Assembly (NCBI GenBank): GCA_958450325.1
Contig: OY288247.1
Span: forward strand, 59,151,701 to 59,215,700
Direction: 5' to 3'
Source: Agrostemma githago
Taxonomy: Eukaryota > Streptophyta > Magnoliopsida > Caryophyllales > Caryophyllaceae
Length of the DNA stretch: 64,000 nt
Under the pieces are notes generated by a model that saw nothing but the letters and a program-made list of their open reading frames with translations, had not been told where the DNA came from and did no database searches. Position 1 is the stretch's first letter. The number at the start of each line of letters is the position of its first letter. Of this stretch, positions 45,993 to 58,852 are shown one piece after another. A program made the position numbers and the translations under genes.

Positions 45993-46968
45993 CATGGTTA
46001 TCAACTTGCGTAACTATGGCTACTGTATGTATGCGCTACAACCTCGCTTTCGTTGCTTCCTAGACATGACACTGTGGAGCTTAACTAGAATTGTTTTTGA
46101 AGAAACACGAGCCAGAAAATATCTTCTTCATGGGCTTAGTAATATGTTACGCAGTTTTTAGAATTGGAAGAGACTTTGCAAACGAATCTTAAATGTATGC
46201 GACTGTGAAAACCATAAACAAGTAAATGCATATGGAGTACTACAAACACATCTAGAAGACTCCAAGAAGATGTCACATTCATATATACATACAGACTTAA
46301 TGATGAGTCAACACAAATTGGTTCACTTTTTCAGCCTAAACCCGTCTTTTACGTTAAATAATACTCCTACCAATAGTCTTCTCACTTCTCCGCCATCAAA
46401 TGTCAAATTTTACAACCCAGGTAAAATCAACTTAGTCTAACCAGGTAACAATAACCCAGTGCATAGTACTGTGTGTGTTTTGAATAAGCAATTATTTATG
46501 TTGTGCTGTGTCTCGATTCTGCATGCGAGGTGTAATATCGGCGTGAAGTGCGATGTCGTAAGTAAGATGCCAGTGGTCAGCGTAGTGTTGTGCGTTTCAG
46601 TGTGGACTCTGGGGTGACTGCACCCTAATATCTTGCTGCAGTTTATGTGCACATGTCCAGTATCTTTACACTAAACTGAGTCTAATTTCTCATGTGTATG
46701 AATTCATCAAAGAGGATAAGTTCTAGCGTGAAGTTATCACACATGTTTACTAAACATATAGCACCTGCATATCTATCCAGTCCCAGTGATAGGTACACAA
46801 CGGCGCATTAGGCAGTAGACAGTGGCAACATATCGCACCTAAAATACACAGGACAGTCCCACGCCTATGGTTAGTTTTAGACTGCAAAACGTTTTCTGAT
46901 CCAGAAGACAGTGGGTACTTATACATCTTCAGGGAAAGGTTCACCGATTCTTCCATTACAAGACGGCA
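45993..46968. other. Non-coding part of copy 1
   Basis: No gene supported. 46060-46190 resembles 42560-42640 and 58130-58200. 46500-46960 matches 61200-61870 of copy 2. Confidence 0.5.
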
Positions 46969-47028
46969 TTAGTCCTCTTCAGATGAAGAGCCAATTGGTG
47001 AGATCTTTTCCCTGTAGTCGCAGCACAG
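46969..47028 (-). pseudogene. Truncated 3' end of minus-strand gene (copy 1)
   Basis: Encodes only the last about 20 residues (ISPIGSSSEED then stop) of the gene found whole at 61878-62376. It ends abruptly at the duplication junction near 47028. Confidence 0.7.
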
Positions 47029-47423
47029 GTCGATCATATGAGAAGCGAAGGACGTGGCATCTGACCTGAACAAGGAGGACACTCTTGGCTGGAACTACAT
47101 CCACAACATTTGTTCTGTTTTTGCATTTTGGCTTTTTGGTGCTGAATAGGACCATTAGTATGTCCGTTGTGTTTCCTAAACTTGCTTTGAAGGTTGCTTC
47201 ACTGTTAGTCCATCGATTGTTGCCTATATCGTTGCATTTATTGGCACTGATGTGGAACAGGCAGTCCCTTTCAAACTTTGGTCCGTTTTTTCCTAAACCA
47301 GTCGTCACTCACGAGTAGCTTTGCGTGACTATTTCCAGGGTTATCAGGAAGAAGGGTCTTAAAGTCTTACTTCTAACTGAAGATTCATTCAATGCGCAAT
47401 CAACAAATAATGTTGTTTTCAAT

Positions 47424-47428
47424 GAGAT
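47424..47428. repeat. Target duplication left (GAGAT)
   Basis: Matches 56237-56241. The empty site is preserved in duplication copy 1 at 40690 (AAGGAGATATTCACC). Confidence 0.92.
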
Positions 47429-49878
47429 TGTGGAGATGACATAGGTCCACCCCGACGCGGCCACGCGCGGGTTTGGGGAGGCGAATGAATCTCCATATGA
47501 GATGGGTCGAATTGAAATTTAAATCGAAGTGGAGTCGCCACCGAACTGTGTGGGAGTTTGGGCCCGTTCGAACCCACTTTATGTCATAGTGGGCCATGCA
47601 CAAAGTACGGCCCATTCGGATGTCAGAGTTTATTGGGCTCGTCCCTTTGCATTTGATACCAATACCGACATTATCGGATACCGTGTATTGAATGACTCTC
47701 GTGTGCCAATGGATTCGGATATCCGGAAACCATGGTTCTAAGTAAGGGATGAGGGTACGTGTTGGGAAGTTCACAAAGAACACCCAACCCCGCCCGCACA
47801 TTAGCGGCCTCTACTAAGATATCGAATGACGTTTTAATACGCGTGTTAGTAAAATGATGAAAATGATATGCAAACATTATTTTCCCTAAACATGCGAAAA
47901 AGAATGAATGGGTTGCTACGTCGATTTAATGCATCTAATATTAACGTCGAAGTCATATTTAGCATGCGAGTTCATTTTAGTACAACAAAATAAACGACGA
48001 AAATAAATCGACAAAAAGAGCAAACTTGTTAGTAACGGTAATAACGATAATAACGGTTTGCGAAAATATAGAATGCTATAGGATAATATAAATACGATGC
48101 ATGATTTTGGAAAATCGATAATTTTGCTAAGTCGTGTAAAAATATGGTATGATTTATACTCGACTTTAAAATTTCAATGCTCGTCATATTCGATATTTGA
48201 TTATGGAATCAATATCAAATATTAGGAGGGAGTTTAGAAAAGATGTTATAAGTCATTTTAAAAAATGAACTAAAAAAATCCTTTTGTGTCGCAATTTCCA
48301 GGCAATCGCGCGACTTGTATGAACTTCGCGCGACTTGCGCAGGCGCGCGACTCGCATGGGATCCGCACGACTCGCATGACACCCGCACGACTCGCATGAT
48401 ATCCGCGCGACTCACATGGAGGGCTGTTTTGGCTTTTTTTGATTAATTCCGTTAGATTTGATACTCGACTACAGAGTCGGTATCGTATCCTGGGAATGAT
48501 GGTTTTTTATTGAATCGGGCAGAAATATTGTATGATCTATGCTCGATTCGGATTTGGATACTCGTCGTATTTGATATTCGATTATTGAATCGATATCGAA
48601 TATTTAGAGCGAAATCTAAAAAATGTATTTGCAAGTCATTTTAAATCAAGCAAAACGAAATAAATTGTCTCCGCGTTTTATAGTGTCGGAATTAATTCTT
48701 GCGAATTATGATCACTATTTTTAGCATCAACGACTTCGTATTAGTTAGATTCATTGACTAGATCATTTAAATTCCACATCCAACTATTGAGTTGGTATCA
48801 AATCTAGTAGATCGATATTTGAATTAAAAAAAAGACTCAACTTGATTCCCTACACATCCCGACATCGTAATAATCCTTGCGGATTGTGTGATGTCGGATC
48901 CACATCAACGGGTTTCGACCTTAACTAAAAAAAAGATGCTTGATTCAAAAATTGTTTCGAAATTTACGAAATATGCGAATGCGATGAACGATGATGCGGA
49001 TAACATAAAAAAAGATTATTGATGCTGACTTGCTTCAACAATCAAACACTCGGGGTGTCGGGATAAACGACCGTCAACATCGGGTGCATTACCCTCGTAA
49101 TATTCGGATTTTCTTATCCCGTCATCCCTCGTGTTCGACACGAATTAGCAAGTATTTTAGTATTTTTATACTAGTAATATTACCGATATTATTGACGCGA
49201 CAACAAAAGAAAAACGAACGAAAAGAAGACGACGAAGAAGACCGACGGGACGAGAGAGAGAGAGAAGAAGAGAGAATAACGGGATTTTGCACCCTCAACC
49301 CACATGTTTCTTGTCTCGGATAGAACTCGTTAATTGTGGCTTGAGCACGGGAGTATCGAGGTTGATGTAAGTCGAGTTATGGTGGTTTTAGGGTTTGTAA
49401 GTAGCTAGGGTTCTAAGGTTGAAGATGAGTAGTAATTAGGGTTGCAAAGGATGTATTGTGTGTGTGAAAAGTTAGGTTTTCAATTGCATGCAAGGGGGTA
49501 TATATATAGGCAATTGCTCCCCCTTGCTGTCTAGGGTTTAGTGCCTTGATGGACATGATCCGATGGCCCGCCTGAAGGAGGACCGCGGGTTTGCTTCTCG
49601 GAAACGGCTTTGACTGGGTTTTGACCCGATCGCTAAAAGTCGATTTTATTTCCGGCGTCAGTTTTGACCCAAATTAGTCTTATTTGATTGGAAACGACCC
49701 GCTGGGCCTGAATTTGAGGTCAGTTTTGTGAGATTTGTGCTCCGTAAAAAGCCCAAGCCAGAAACTAATGGTTTCGAGCCCATATCCGAGCGCGTAGAAA
49801 CATGTTTGCGTCCGATCATCATCGGGTGTTTTTTGGAAACTGCTATAGACACCTAATGTCCAAATGTGAGTGTCTACA
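47429..49878 (-). repeat. Ogre-like 3' LTR (2450 bp)
   Basis: Begins TGTGGAGATGAC and ends GTGTCTACA on the + strand. It has six GCGCGACTCGCATG-like units (48307-48420) and a minus-strand TATATATA (about 49499-49508). Confidence 0.92.
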
Positions 49879-49900
49879 GAGCCCCTACTCTGACTGAGGC
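49879..49900 (-). other. Polypurine tract of the Ogre-like element
   Basis: On the minus strand CAGAGTAGGGGCTC directly precedes the 3' LTR start TGTAGACAC. Confidence 0.6.
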
Positions 49901-52900
49901 TTGGACAAGGCGAAAGTCAGAGTAGCTACCAGGCCAATCGAGGATTAAGACCTGGCAGACTTCCGATCGGGTCGTTTATAGTCCATTAGACTCGCGTGAA
50001 GGACTCGCCAGCCATAAGATAGAAATCATACCTGAGTTGATGATAATAACTCCGTGGGGAATTGGACTCGTCGCATAAGTCATGGGTGTGCCTATATATG
50101 GGCCCATCCCGTGCTATTCCGGGGAAAATGCCGCCTTTGGCTTTCCGCTGGGGAGTTGTGCGGGCTTGCCTCTGAGGCCTCGGGTCGTACCTATATCTGT
50201 TACATAAATTTTGCATGCAACACGTAGGTATGACTCGCGCTGGGGAAAGTGATTTTTGCTTAGTTTTTTTTTAAAACCAAAATCCTGAAAGCAACTCACG
50301 TGCTAGGAGATAGGTTTTCAAAATTGAAAGGGGTAGAAAAGAAATTTGCAATTGAAATTTGGCCTTGTCGAAAAGGATTTTCTCAAATGGCTAAGTTTTG
50401 CAAATTTTCAAAGCAAGAATTTGAAGAGAGAGGCCGGCCTACCGACAGACTCGACTCTGGACGTGACCGGACGAGTTGACAGACACGACTGGACTCTCGA
50501 GGGGTTGGACCGTGACTCGGTAGGGGTGGGTCACCTAACAAGACTCTTAAGTTGCGCTACTCCGTAGCCTAGGCGAGTGGCATCACGGTCGAACATTGAA
50601 ATGAGATAGATATGCTATAGGGGACTTGCAGTAGTCTGTAATGGGACTGTTGTAGTCTTGTGCTCTTCTGGATTTCTGATTTTAGGGTACATTCCCAAAA
50701 TGGGTATTGCCTCGAGTCCTGACAGATTTTCGTCTTCGACTGAGACGAGTACTAGGACACACTGTAGAAAGGAGGCTAGATTTTAAAAGCATTTGGATTA
50801 TGTGAGTGGATGGAGAACTTCTGCCTAGGAGAAGCCCCCAAGACGACAAAGCTAGCTGCTGAGAACATGATAGTGTCGTGACCGGAATGATGGTGCTTTT
50901 TAAATGTGTGTCAATGTGGGAGTTGTGCCTCTGTTGAAAGGCTGCCTACGTATTCACGTGTAGTGAAATCAAACCAAGCCGTAGTTCAGTGTAGAAAGAT
51001 ATGTTATGGTGCCTAGTTTATTAGGACTTTGTGTGTAACTAGCCATAACAATGGTGTAGGCTAGGTGCATTCCCAATGATGTCTTGATCAAAGGGCTAGA
51101 ATAGTTAGAATGTTGATCCTGTGACTGTGAGCATTCTCCGAGGCAGCCCCCAAAGGTTGTGTGTACTATTTGGGCATGTTCTATGCCGACTGCAAGTTGA
51201 ATTCCCGCGTTTGGGGTTGGTAACTGGTTTGGAGGTTTTTGGAAATGTGGTGCTAGGTAGTAAGTGGCTTTGATGATTCGAAATCTGAAGCTCGATTTTG
51301 TGGAGCTAAGGCTTCGAGGGTAAGGTATTGCAATGTGGTAGGAAAGGGGGAAGTCGAGTGAAAATGACTCGGACTTCGATTGGGCAAGTTTGATAATGCG
51401 GGATCTGGTTTCCCTGTCTGGCCCTAATGGTTAGGGTATCCTATGGAGCTTGAATCCTCAAAATTCCGGGCTGTCTCTTAGCCTAGGTCTCGAGAAGGTC
51501 TTGAGAGTTGTAATGTGGGAAGGCTAAGTGTGGTGTTAGCTGACCAGCTTGATTGTTTCTCCCTTTCTTGAGTTGACCGTACCCCGATCAAAGGACTTTC
51601 GGGTTGACCGTTGACCACGGTCATGGCTATTTGAATTTTATTTTTGGTTGACCTCTCAGCTCCGGTCACGGGATTCTTCATTCGGATTGACCGTTTAATG
51701 ATGGCCTGCTTTTTTTGTTTTGGCCTTTTGCTTTTTTTTCTTGGACTTTTGATTTTTTTTTTTGTCCAACTTTTTTCTCTTTTTTCTGTTGGTCAGACTA
51801 ACACCTAAGGTAGGGATTCGTTGATCTTATTGGATGAGTGTTTATTGTGGGAAATGAGCTTGCCTCCCGTCTTGAACCCAAACTAGGAGACTGCCTAGGT
51901 TTGTCATAGGATTCGATACCGCTCATGCTACGGGTAGTTATGTGGCTTTCCTATACCAGACATGGAATAGGCAAAAGGAAAACATGAGCTTAGTTTCCTG
52001 CAGTCATTATAAATGTGCCTATAATAGTCACGTGTGTGTGCTAACAGTGTATGACGGTGTTCATCATGTTCTCGGAAACACATAAGGAAAGTATATACGA
52101 GAAATAGAATATTGAAAGCTGATTTTATTGAATTTTGAAAAGAAGACAGAATACAAATGACTCTGACTCTGATTTGGAAATTAGGATGTAGGGTACCCTA
52201 GACTCGGACTCAGACTTAGACTCGAATCAAATCCAGACTAATGGATGCTCGGTTGGTTGTTTTTTTTTTTGGTAAAGTCCTTGATTGGAGAGAATGACAA
52301 GTGCCACGACTCGCCTAAACTCGGCTTTGCGCAAATGCAAGAGAGGGAGTCAAACTAGATACGGCCCGGGGTGACGGGATGACAAAGACTCTTGGATCGG
52401 GATACCCGAACGTTGACCAAGACAAAGTGACGACCGCGAATTAGACTCGAGCTGCAGAAGGGTGAGTCCGAAATTGGGGCGACCGTGTTTGACCGCGTCG
52501 CGTGCTCGGACCAACCCTGGTGACATAACCCTAGGTAACTCGAGCACTCGCAGCATAGTTACGACTCGAAGAAGGCATCATAAGGACGTCGGTGTATGAT
52601 GAACATAGGGTACTCCCTTAAGGTGACCGTGGCTGACTGTTCGGGTGGAGGATAGCCCGCAAGTGAGACTAAAGACTCTGATTGGACTCAGATGGTGTGG
52701 CACCAGAGTTACTCAAAAAGTGGGGTATGTGAGACAACACGTGTAAGACATGACCCTTAGAGCAACCGTGATTGATCGCTCTGCTGAAGGGTAGCCCCCG
52801 AGTGAGAAAAAGCCTGAAAAGGAAATGACTCGGAAAGGACACCTAGACGGGTGACTTGTGAAAGGTGGGCCTCCCTTAGGATCCGGCGGGTGGGCCGAGT

Positions 52901-53773
52901 CCTGTTCGAAGGAAGGTCCACATGAGACATCCCCAGACTTTGGACTCGAATGTGTAGACGGGCCCTCCTTTGTAGGAGTATGTCCTACGTAGGTGGGCCA
53001 TGCCTTAGTCAAATAAGGCGGACTGGGTTAGGGGGGAAACCCGCGATGTAAGATCGACGGAATTTCGACGCTAAAGACCTTCGACGACTCATGACAAGAC
53101 CCGACACATACTAAATATGGGAAGTCCTAAGAAGAGGAAGGTTTTGAAAAAGATTTTTTTTAATCCCAAAAAAAATTCAGTGGAGGGGGGCCTGATTTTT
53201 CAAAAATTAGAAAAAATGTATTGGGCCTCAAATTTTGAGAGTTCGAAAATATTTTCGAGTTATGAAATGGGCAGAATACCGGCTAGAAATAGGCTATTTT
53301 GAGTAAAATCATAAGTCCTAAATTCGGTATATGTCCCGGGTTTTGAAATTGGATATTTTGAGAAAGATGCAATCTTTGAAAAATGACGGTTTTTGAAAGC
53401 GACTTTAGAAACCAAGTAGCACATAGTCACGCAAGCATAATAACGACACCATGTATGCTCTATACTAAATCTCGGTTGGTCTATAAAGGGTCTATACCAG
53501 CGCACATAGCCTAGACGTGAATCGGGACGGACTCTCTAAGTCGAGTTGAGCTTAGAACATGCCGCGAAACCCATGTGAATCTGCTATGGACACCTTTGAC
53601 ATATCCATATTGGAATACATCACGGTATAGTGGGATGTCGGTCGCGAGTACCGGCCCGGGAAAATATAGGGTTATGCATGAACCGTAAAACTAAAACGCG
53701 TATTGTACTAGTAAAACGATTTCTATTCGAGTCTCACCCTGAGGATGTCGATGGTAAGTCACACATCAGTTAA

Positions 53774-53791
53774 TCCCCAGCGGAGTCGCCA
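53774..53791 (-). other. Primer binding site, tRNA-Arg
   Basis: On the minus strand TGGCGACTCCGCTGGGGA complements the 3' end of plant tRNA-Arg(ACG) (…CCCCAGCGGAGTCG plus CCA). It is 37 nt from the LTR edge (53829), much further than normal; see findings. Confidence 0.8.
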
Positions 53792-53806
53792 AATTGTTGT
53801 TTTCAT

Positions 53807-53828
53807 ATAATGTTGTTTTCAATGAGAT
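53807..53828 (+). repeat. 22-bp copy of the target-site flank inside the element
   Basis: ATAATGTTGTTTTCAATGAG and two more bases are identical to 47407-47428, the host DNA left of the element. It sits between the primer site and the 5' LTR. Confidence 0.85.
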
Positions 53829-56236
53829 TGTGGAGATGACATAGGTCCACCCCGACGCGGCCACGCGCGGGTTTGGGGAGGCGAATGAATCTTCATATGA
53901 GATGGGTCGAATTGAAATTTAAATCGAAGTGGAGTCGCCACCGAACTTTGTGGGAGTTCGGGCCCGTTCGAACCCACTCTATGTCGTAGTGGGCCATGCA
54001 CAAAGTATGGCCCATTCGGATGTCAGAGTTTATTGGGCCCGTCCCTTTGCATTTGATACCGATACCGACATTATCGGATACCGTGTATTGAATGACTCTC
54101 GTGTGCCAATGGATTCGGATATCCGGAAACCATGGTTCTGAGTAAGGGGTGAGGGTACGTGTTGGGAAGTTCACAAAGAACACCCAACCCCGCCCGCACA
54201 TTAGCGGCCTCTACTAAGATATCGAATAACGTTTTAATACGCGTGTTAGTAAAACGATGAAAATGATATGCAAACATTATTTTCCCTAAACATGCGAAAA
54301 AGAATGAATGGGTTGCTACGTCGATTTAATGCATCTAATATTAACGTCGAAGTCATATTTAGCATGCGAGTTCATTTTAGTACAATAAAATAAACGACAA
54401 AAATAAATCGACAAAAAGAGCAAACTTGTTAGTAACGGTAATAACGATAATAACGGTTTGCGAAAATATAGAATGCTATAGGATAATATAAATATGATGC
54501 ATGATTTTGGAAAATCGATAATTTTGCTAAGTCGGGTAAAAATATGGTATGATTTATACTCGACTTTAAAATTTCGATGCTCGTCATATTCGATATTTGA
54601 TTATGGAATCAATATCAAATATTAGGAGTGAGTTTAGAAAAGATGTTATAAGTCGTTTTAAAAATTGAACTAAAAAAATCCTTTGTGTCGCAATTTCCAG
54701 GCAATCGTGCGACTTGCGCAGGCGCGCGACTCGCATGGGATCCGCGCGACTCGCATGACAACCGCGCGACTCGCATGGAGGGCTATTTTGGCTTTTTTTG
54801 ATTAATTCCGTTAGATTTGATACTCGACTACGGAGTCGGTATCGTATCCTTGGAATGATGGTTTTTTATTGAATCGTGCAGAAATATTGTATGATCTATG
54901 CTCGATTCGGATTTGGATACTCGTCGTATTTGATATTCGATTATTGAATCGATATTGAATATTTAGAGCGAAATCTAAAAAATGTATTTGTAAGTCATTT
55001 TAAATCAAGCAAAACGAAATAAATTGTCTCCACGTTTTATAGTGTCGGAATTAATTCTTGCAAATTATGATCACTATTTTTAGCATCAACGACTTCATAT
55101 TAGTTAGAATCATTGACTAGATCATTTAAATTCGACATCCAACTATTGAGTTGGTATCGAATCTAGTCTATCGACATTTGAATTAAAAAAAAGACTCAAC
55201 TAGATTCCCTCCGCATCCCGACATTGTAATAAATCCTTGCGGATTGTGTGATGTCGGATCCGCATCAACGGGTTTCGGCCTTAACTAAAAAAAAGATGCT
55301 TGATTCAAAATTTGTTTCGAAATTGACGAAATATGCGAATGCGATGAGCGATGATGCAGATAAGATAAAAAAAGATTATTGATGCTGACATACTTCAACA
55401 ATCAAACACTCGGGGTGTCGGGATAAACGACCGTCAACATCGGGTGCATTACCCTCGTAATATTCGGATTTTCTTATCCCGTCATCTCTCGTGTTCGACA
55501 CGAATTAGCAAGTATTTTAGTATTTTTATACTAGTAATATTACCGATATTATTGACGCGACAACAAAAGAAAAACGAACGAAAAGAAGACGACGAAGAAG
55601 ACCGACGGGACGAGAGAGAGAGAAGAAGAGAGAATAACGGGATTTTGCACCCTCAACCTACATGTTTCTTGTCTCGGATAGAACTCGTTAATTGTGGCTT
55701 GAGCACGGGAGTATCGAGGTTGATGTAAGTCGAGTTATGGTGGTTTTAGGGTTTTTAAGTTGCTAGGGTTCTATGGTTGAAGATGAGTAGTAATTAGGGT
55801 TGCAAAGGATGTATTGTGTGTGTGAAAAGTTAGGGTTTCAATTGCATGTAAGGGGGTGTTTATATAGGCAATTGCTCCCCCTTGTTGTCTAGGGTTTAGT
55901 GCCTTGATGGACTTGATCCGATGGCCGGCCTGAAGGAGAACCGCGGGTTTGCTTCTCAATAACGGCTTTGACCGAGTTTTGACCCGATCGCTAAAAGTCG
56001 ATTTTATTTCCGGTGTCAGTTTTGACCCAAATTAGTCTTATTTGATTGGAAACGACTCGGTGTGCCTGAATTTGAGGTCATTTTTGTGATATTTGTGCTC
56101 CGTAAAAAGTCCAAGCCAGAAACTAATGGTTTCGAGCCCATATCCGAGCGCGTGGAAACACGTTTGCGTCCGATCATCATCGGGTGTTTTTTGGAAACTG
56201 CTATAGACACCTCATGTCCAAATGTGGGTGTCTACA
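53829..56236 (-). repeat. Ogre-like 5' LTR (2408 bp)
   Basis: Same ends as 47429-49878. About four GCGCGACTCGCATG-like units (54703-54782). TATATAAAC on the minus strand near 55860. Confidence 0.92.
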
Positions 56237-56241
56237 GAGAT
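56237..56241. repeat. Target duplication right (GAGAT)
   Basis: Matches 47424-47428. Confidence 0.92.
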
Positions 56242-56663
56242 ATTCACCAGTTTGTGCTGATAATATAAACTTAGTACATCACTGTTTCATGCGTGTGGTC
56301 TTTTGGTTTTATGACTCCATATTTTATCATCAGTTTACCCAACCTCGCACCTGTTTCCCACCGTTGAACCTCAGTATCGACACCTTGAGTAATTGTGTGC
56401 TATCGACACTACCGTTTGATCATCCACTAACTACACGATGACGGCAATGCAGACTGTTCTACACCACTGCATACACAGGCATACATACTTCAGTGCAACG
56501 ACTGATTAGCAATGTGGAACATAATTGAAAACGCAAACAGCACGGTTTGTGAAATTACCCGTTACAAGTTTAGGAATACGATAGTTTAAATTAACATATC
56601 CACAGTAATTCAGATGGGATATACTTACAGGAGCTTAAAAGGTAATGACAAAACATTCAGTAA
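56242..56663. other. Non-coding part of copy 2
   Basis: Matches 40695-41110; no gene seen. Confidence 0.6.
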
Positions 56664-56698
56664 TCAGAAAAACCAGCAGTTACTTTTCAGATGTAAAA

Positions 56699-57090
56699 TC
56701 AGGGGCAGTGATGCTTCAGCAGATTGAACACGCAGACGTAGGTTGAGATGCTGTCTGTATCCGCGTCTTTGTAACCCTGTGTCTTCCAATAGTCGGACAC
56801 ATATATGCAGCTCTTCTTCTTTTTCACCAGTCGTTCGTCGGCGGTAGTTGCCACCCACACGTGAGGGCCGGACATGCTGTCGAGGCTTTCATTGAACCCA
56901 TCTTTCCCCCTCCCCACCCTCTCGAAGCATCGCTGCAACTTGAAAGCACTGCTGTATCTTTCATCACCGCCCAGGAATTCTATCGCTATAGCTCTCCCGA
57001 AGTCTACATTCTGGCCACTCCACACATGGTGGATATTCCTCACCGGAAATCCCAGCTTAATTAGTTCGTCCCTTACGCAGTTGAAGCTCC
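56699..57090 (-). pseudogene. Minus-strand gene fragment, copy 2 (weak XS-like look)
   Basis: Open reading from about 57090 (LIKLGFPVRNIHHVWSG) through AIAIEFLGGDERYSSAF, KLQRCFERVGRGKDGFNES, GPHVWVATTADE and CIYVSDYW to about 56699. Alternation of an FxG-AIAIEF strand with an A-x-K-x-E-like helix and GPHVWVAT resembles the XS domain of SGS3-like RNA-silencing proteins. The similarity is weak and by eye, so I do not assert it. Copy 1 (41116-41540) has more breaks. Confidence 0.35.
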
Positions 57091-58516
57091 TGCTAATGGT
57101 TCGATCGTTGCTTTTTTTTGGTAAGGTAGGTTGTGCATGATGCAGGTTGGTGGGTACACGAATCTTTCATCCATTGATTTCGAGCTGCTAATTTTGACCT
57201 TCTGCTGGATAACCTTTCAATTTCAGAATTTGGTCGTTATGGTTGTGAACGATTAATTAAAAACTAAGCAAATATATATTTAGAGTTCTGTGGAAGTTTT
57301 GCATGTAACAGATTGTTCTTGCATCAGTTAGTGAGGGATGGCAGTTGTGGGTAAGGGCATATTTACTGGAAGGGGTAAAGGCATGCGCAGTGGTTGGTGG
57401 AATTTACTGCTTTTCCCTTGGTATACGGTTTGTAGGTTGTTGATTATCCCACCTTTAGTTGCCAATTGAAAGAAGTAATAATGATTACTCTCTGTGGTTA
57501 TCCATAATTCTTTGCCAGTCAATGCGAGCGTACTCCGTATTCTGTTTCTGTTACGGTGTAAGACTGTTACATGTTTAGTTTGTTACTCGGTGGATATTAT
57601 TTGCGATACGTAAACCATTCGCATAACTTTCGCACAACGATTAAGAAGAATCCGTCATGTAGTCGTACCAACCTTCACGAACATCGGTACGCTAAACCCA
57701 CTGTTACTAATTCCCTTTTATGTCTCAGTAACGCATTTATTATTGTCATTACTCTTTAAATCCACCCTATTATGAACTTTAGGTCCTCGTGAAGTACAGT
57801 GCAATTAGCCTCACCCGAACGGCTTGCTCTAACTAAACTACATATTCGTAAGTACTGCCTCTAAAATTTATTTGTGAATATATATAAGGCCTACGCAATA
57901 GGAACTGGATATCAACCAAACATTACCATTACCATTTAACTAGCCAAGCGCCTAAGCTTTTACTTTCTCAGCCGATTGACATAGCGTATAATAGTATGTC
58001 CCTACCATACACTACGTTGTTACCTCACGTTCAAATTGGTGACATGTTCACCGCTTCGTACACTATAACTAGTCGATATAGTTTTCCCCTGAGAGTCACA
58101 ATGTGACTTTGCAGACATTCGAAACATCACTATATCCGACGTGACTTCATGAAACATATATAGATTTGTTTTGGGAGAAACGCAAGCCAAATAAAAACTT
58201 CTTGCCACACCCTACTCCTATATATTTAAAAACATAAGATAACACGATGAGAGAACAACCAAAGAAATGTACAGCTTCGACTCACTACTATCTAAACCGA
58301 CATTTGCATCCGGAATGTGAACCGCCACAAAACTATGGACAAATAATAATTACCAGCTAAAGATACAGTTAGTGCCTACAACTTCCTATCATACTTGCCT
58401 ACGCCCCATGTCAAATCAGCCCAGCTAAAGAGATAAATTGTACTAATTCACCCGCCATCCTCACAGATGCCCCTCAACCCTCTAATTTCCCTCCCCCTTC
58501 CCTGAACATTAAGCCA
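57091..58516. other. Non-coding part of copy 2
   Basis: Matches 41541-42998 with many indels; no gene supported. Confidence 0.5.
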
Positions 58517-58852
58517 TTACTGAACCCCAATTATGACAAAAAAAACAGTACATCTTCTGCTCTCCCAGAACTCCTCTGTTGCATTTGTTAGACCTCCATC
58601 AAGACCGATTGGAACTGTAAGTTTTCTGCTACTGCACACCTTCCACTGTTTTGCTTGACATAAATCACGAAATAATCCCAAACAGTGGTCAGTGTGCCCC
58701 GGCATCGCCGCATCATGTGCATGACGCTTTATTCTCTTATATAAATTCCTTCTACTTTTCTTGTTCGCACTCTTGTTCCTCCTTTTCCAATTTCTTATCG
58801 TTCTCTTCCTTTCTTGCGTGCGTATATGCTTCATTTCAGCTTGGAAATACAT
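58517..58852 (-). pseudogene. Conserved minus-strand C-terminal exon, copy 2
   Basis: Counterpart of 42999-43283. N-terminal part KHIRTQERKRTIRNWKRRNK is very basic and differs in length from copy 1 (about 50 extra nucleotides near 58720-58790). The final 58 residues are shared. Function unknown. Confidence 0.35.

Larger units (their letters stand above)
40396..47028 (+). repeat. Tandem duplication, copy 1
   Basis: Matches copy 2 (47029-62376) in the same orientation at about 85 percent where compared by eye. Landmark pairs are 40396/47031, 40690/56237, 41116/56690, 43000/58520, 43779/60127, 46555/61248 and 46969/61876. It starts at the helicase stop codon and ends inside a minus-strand gene, where it joins copy 2 at TCATATGAGA. 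The 1.6-kb solo LTR at 44384-45992 is extra to this copy. Confidence 0.8.
47429..56236 (-). mobile_element. Non-autonomous Ogre-like LTR element (8.8 kb, no genes)
   Basis: Two LTRs of about 2.4 kb flank 3.95 kb without coding domains. The GAGAT target duplication is at 47424-47428 and 56237-56241. Read on the minus strand: 5' LTR 56236-53829, tRNA-Arg primer site, interior, polypurine tract, 3' LTR 49878-47429. The tRNA-Arg site and LTR ends (TGTAGACAC...CCACA) are of the Ogre/Tat kind, but gag and pol are absent, so it is a LARD-like derivative that would need a relative's proteins. The interior holds two or three partly similar sub-blocks (for example about 52620 and 52760). Confidence 0.88.

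Noticed and set aside
47407..47428. Treating ATAATGTTGTTTTCAATGAG as the LTR start
   Set aside because: The related solo LTR ends at CCACA with a perfect CTTTG duplication, and the empty site near 40670 contains this sequence, so it is host flank.
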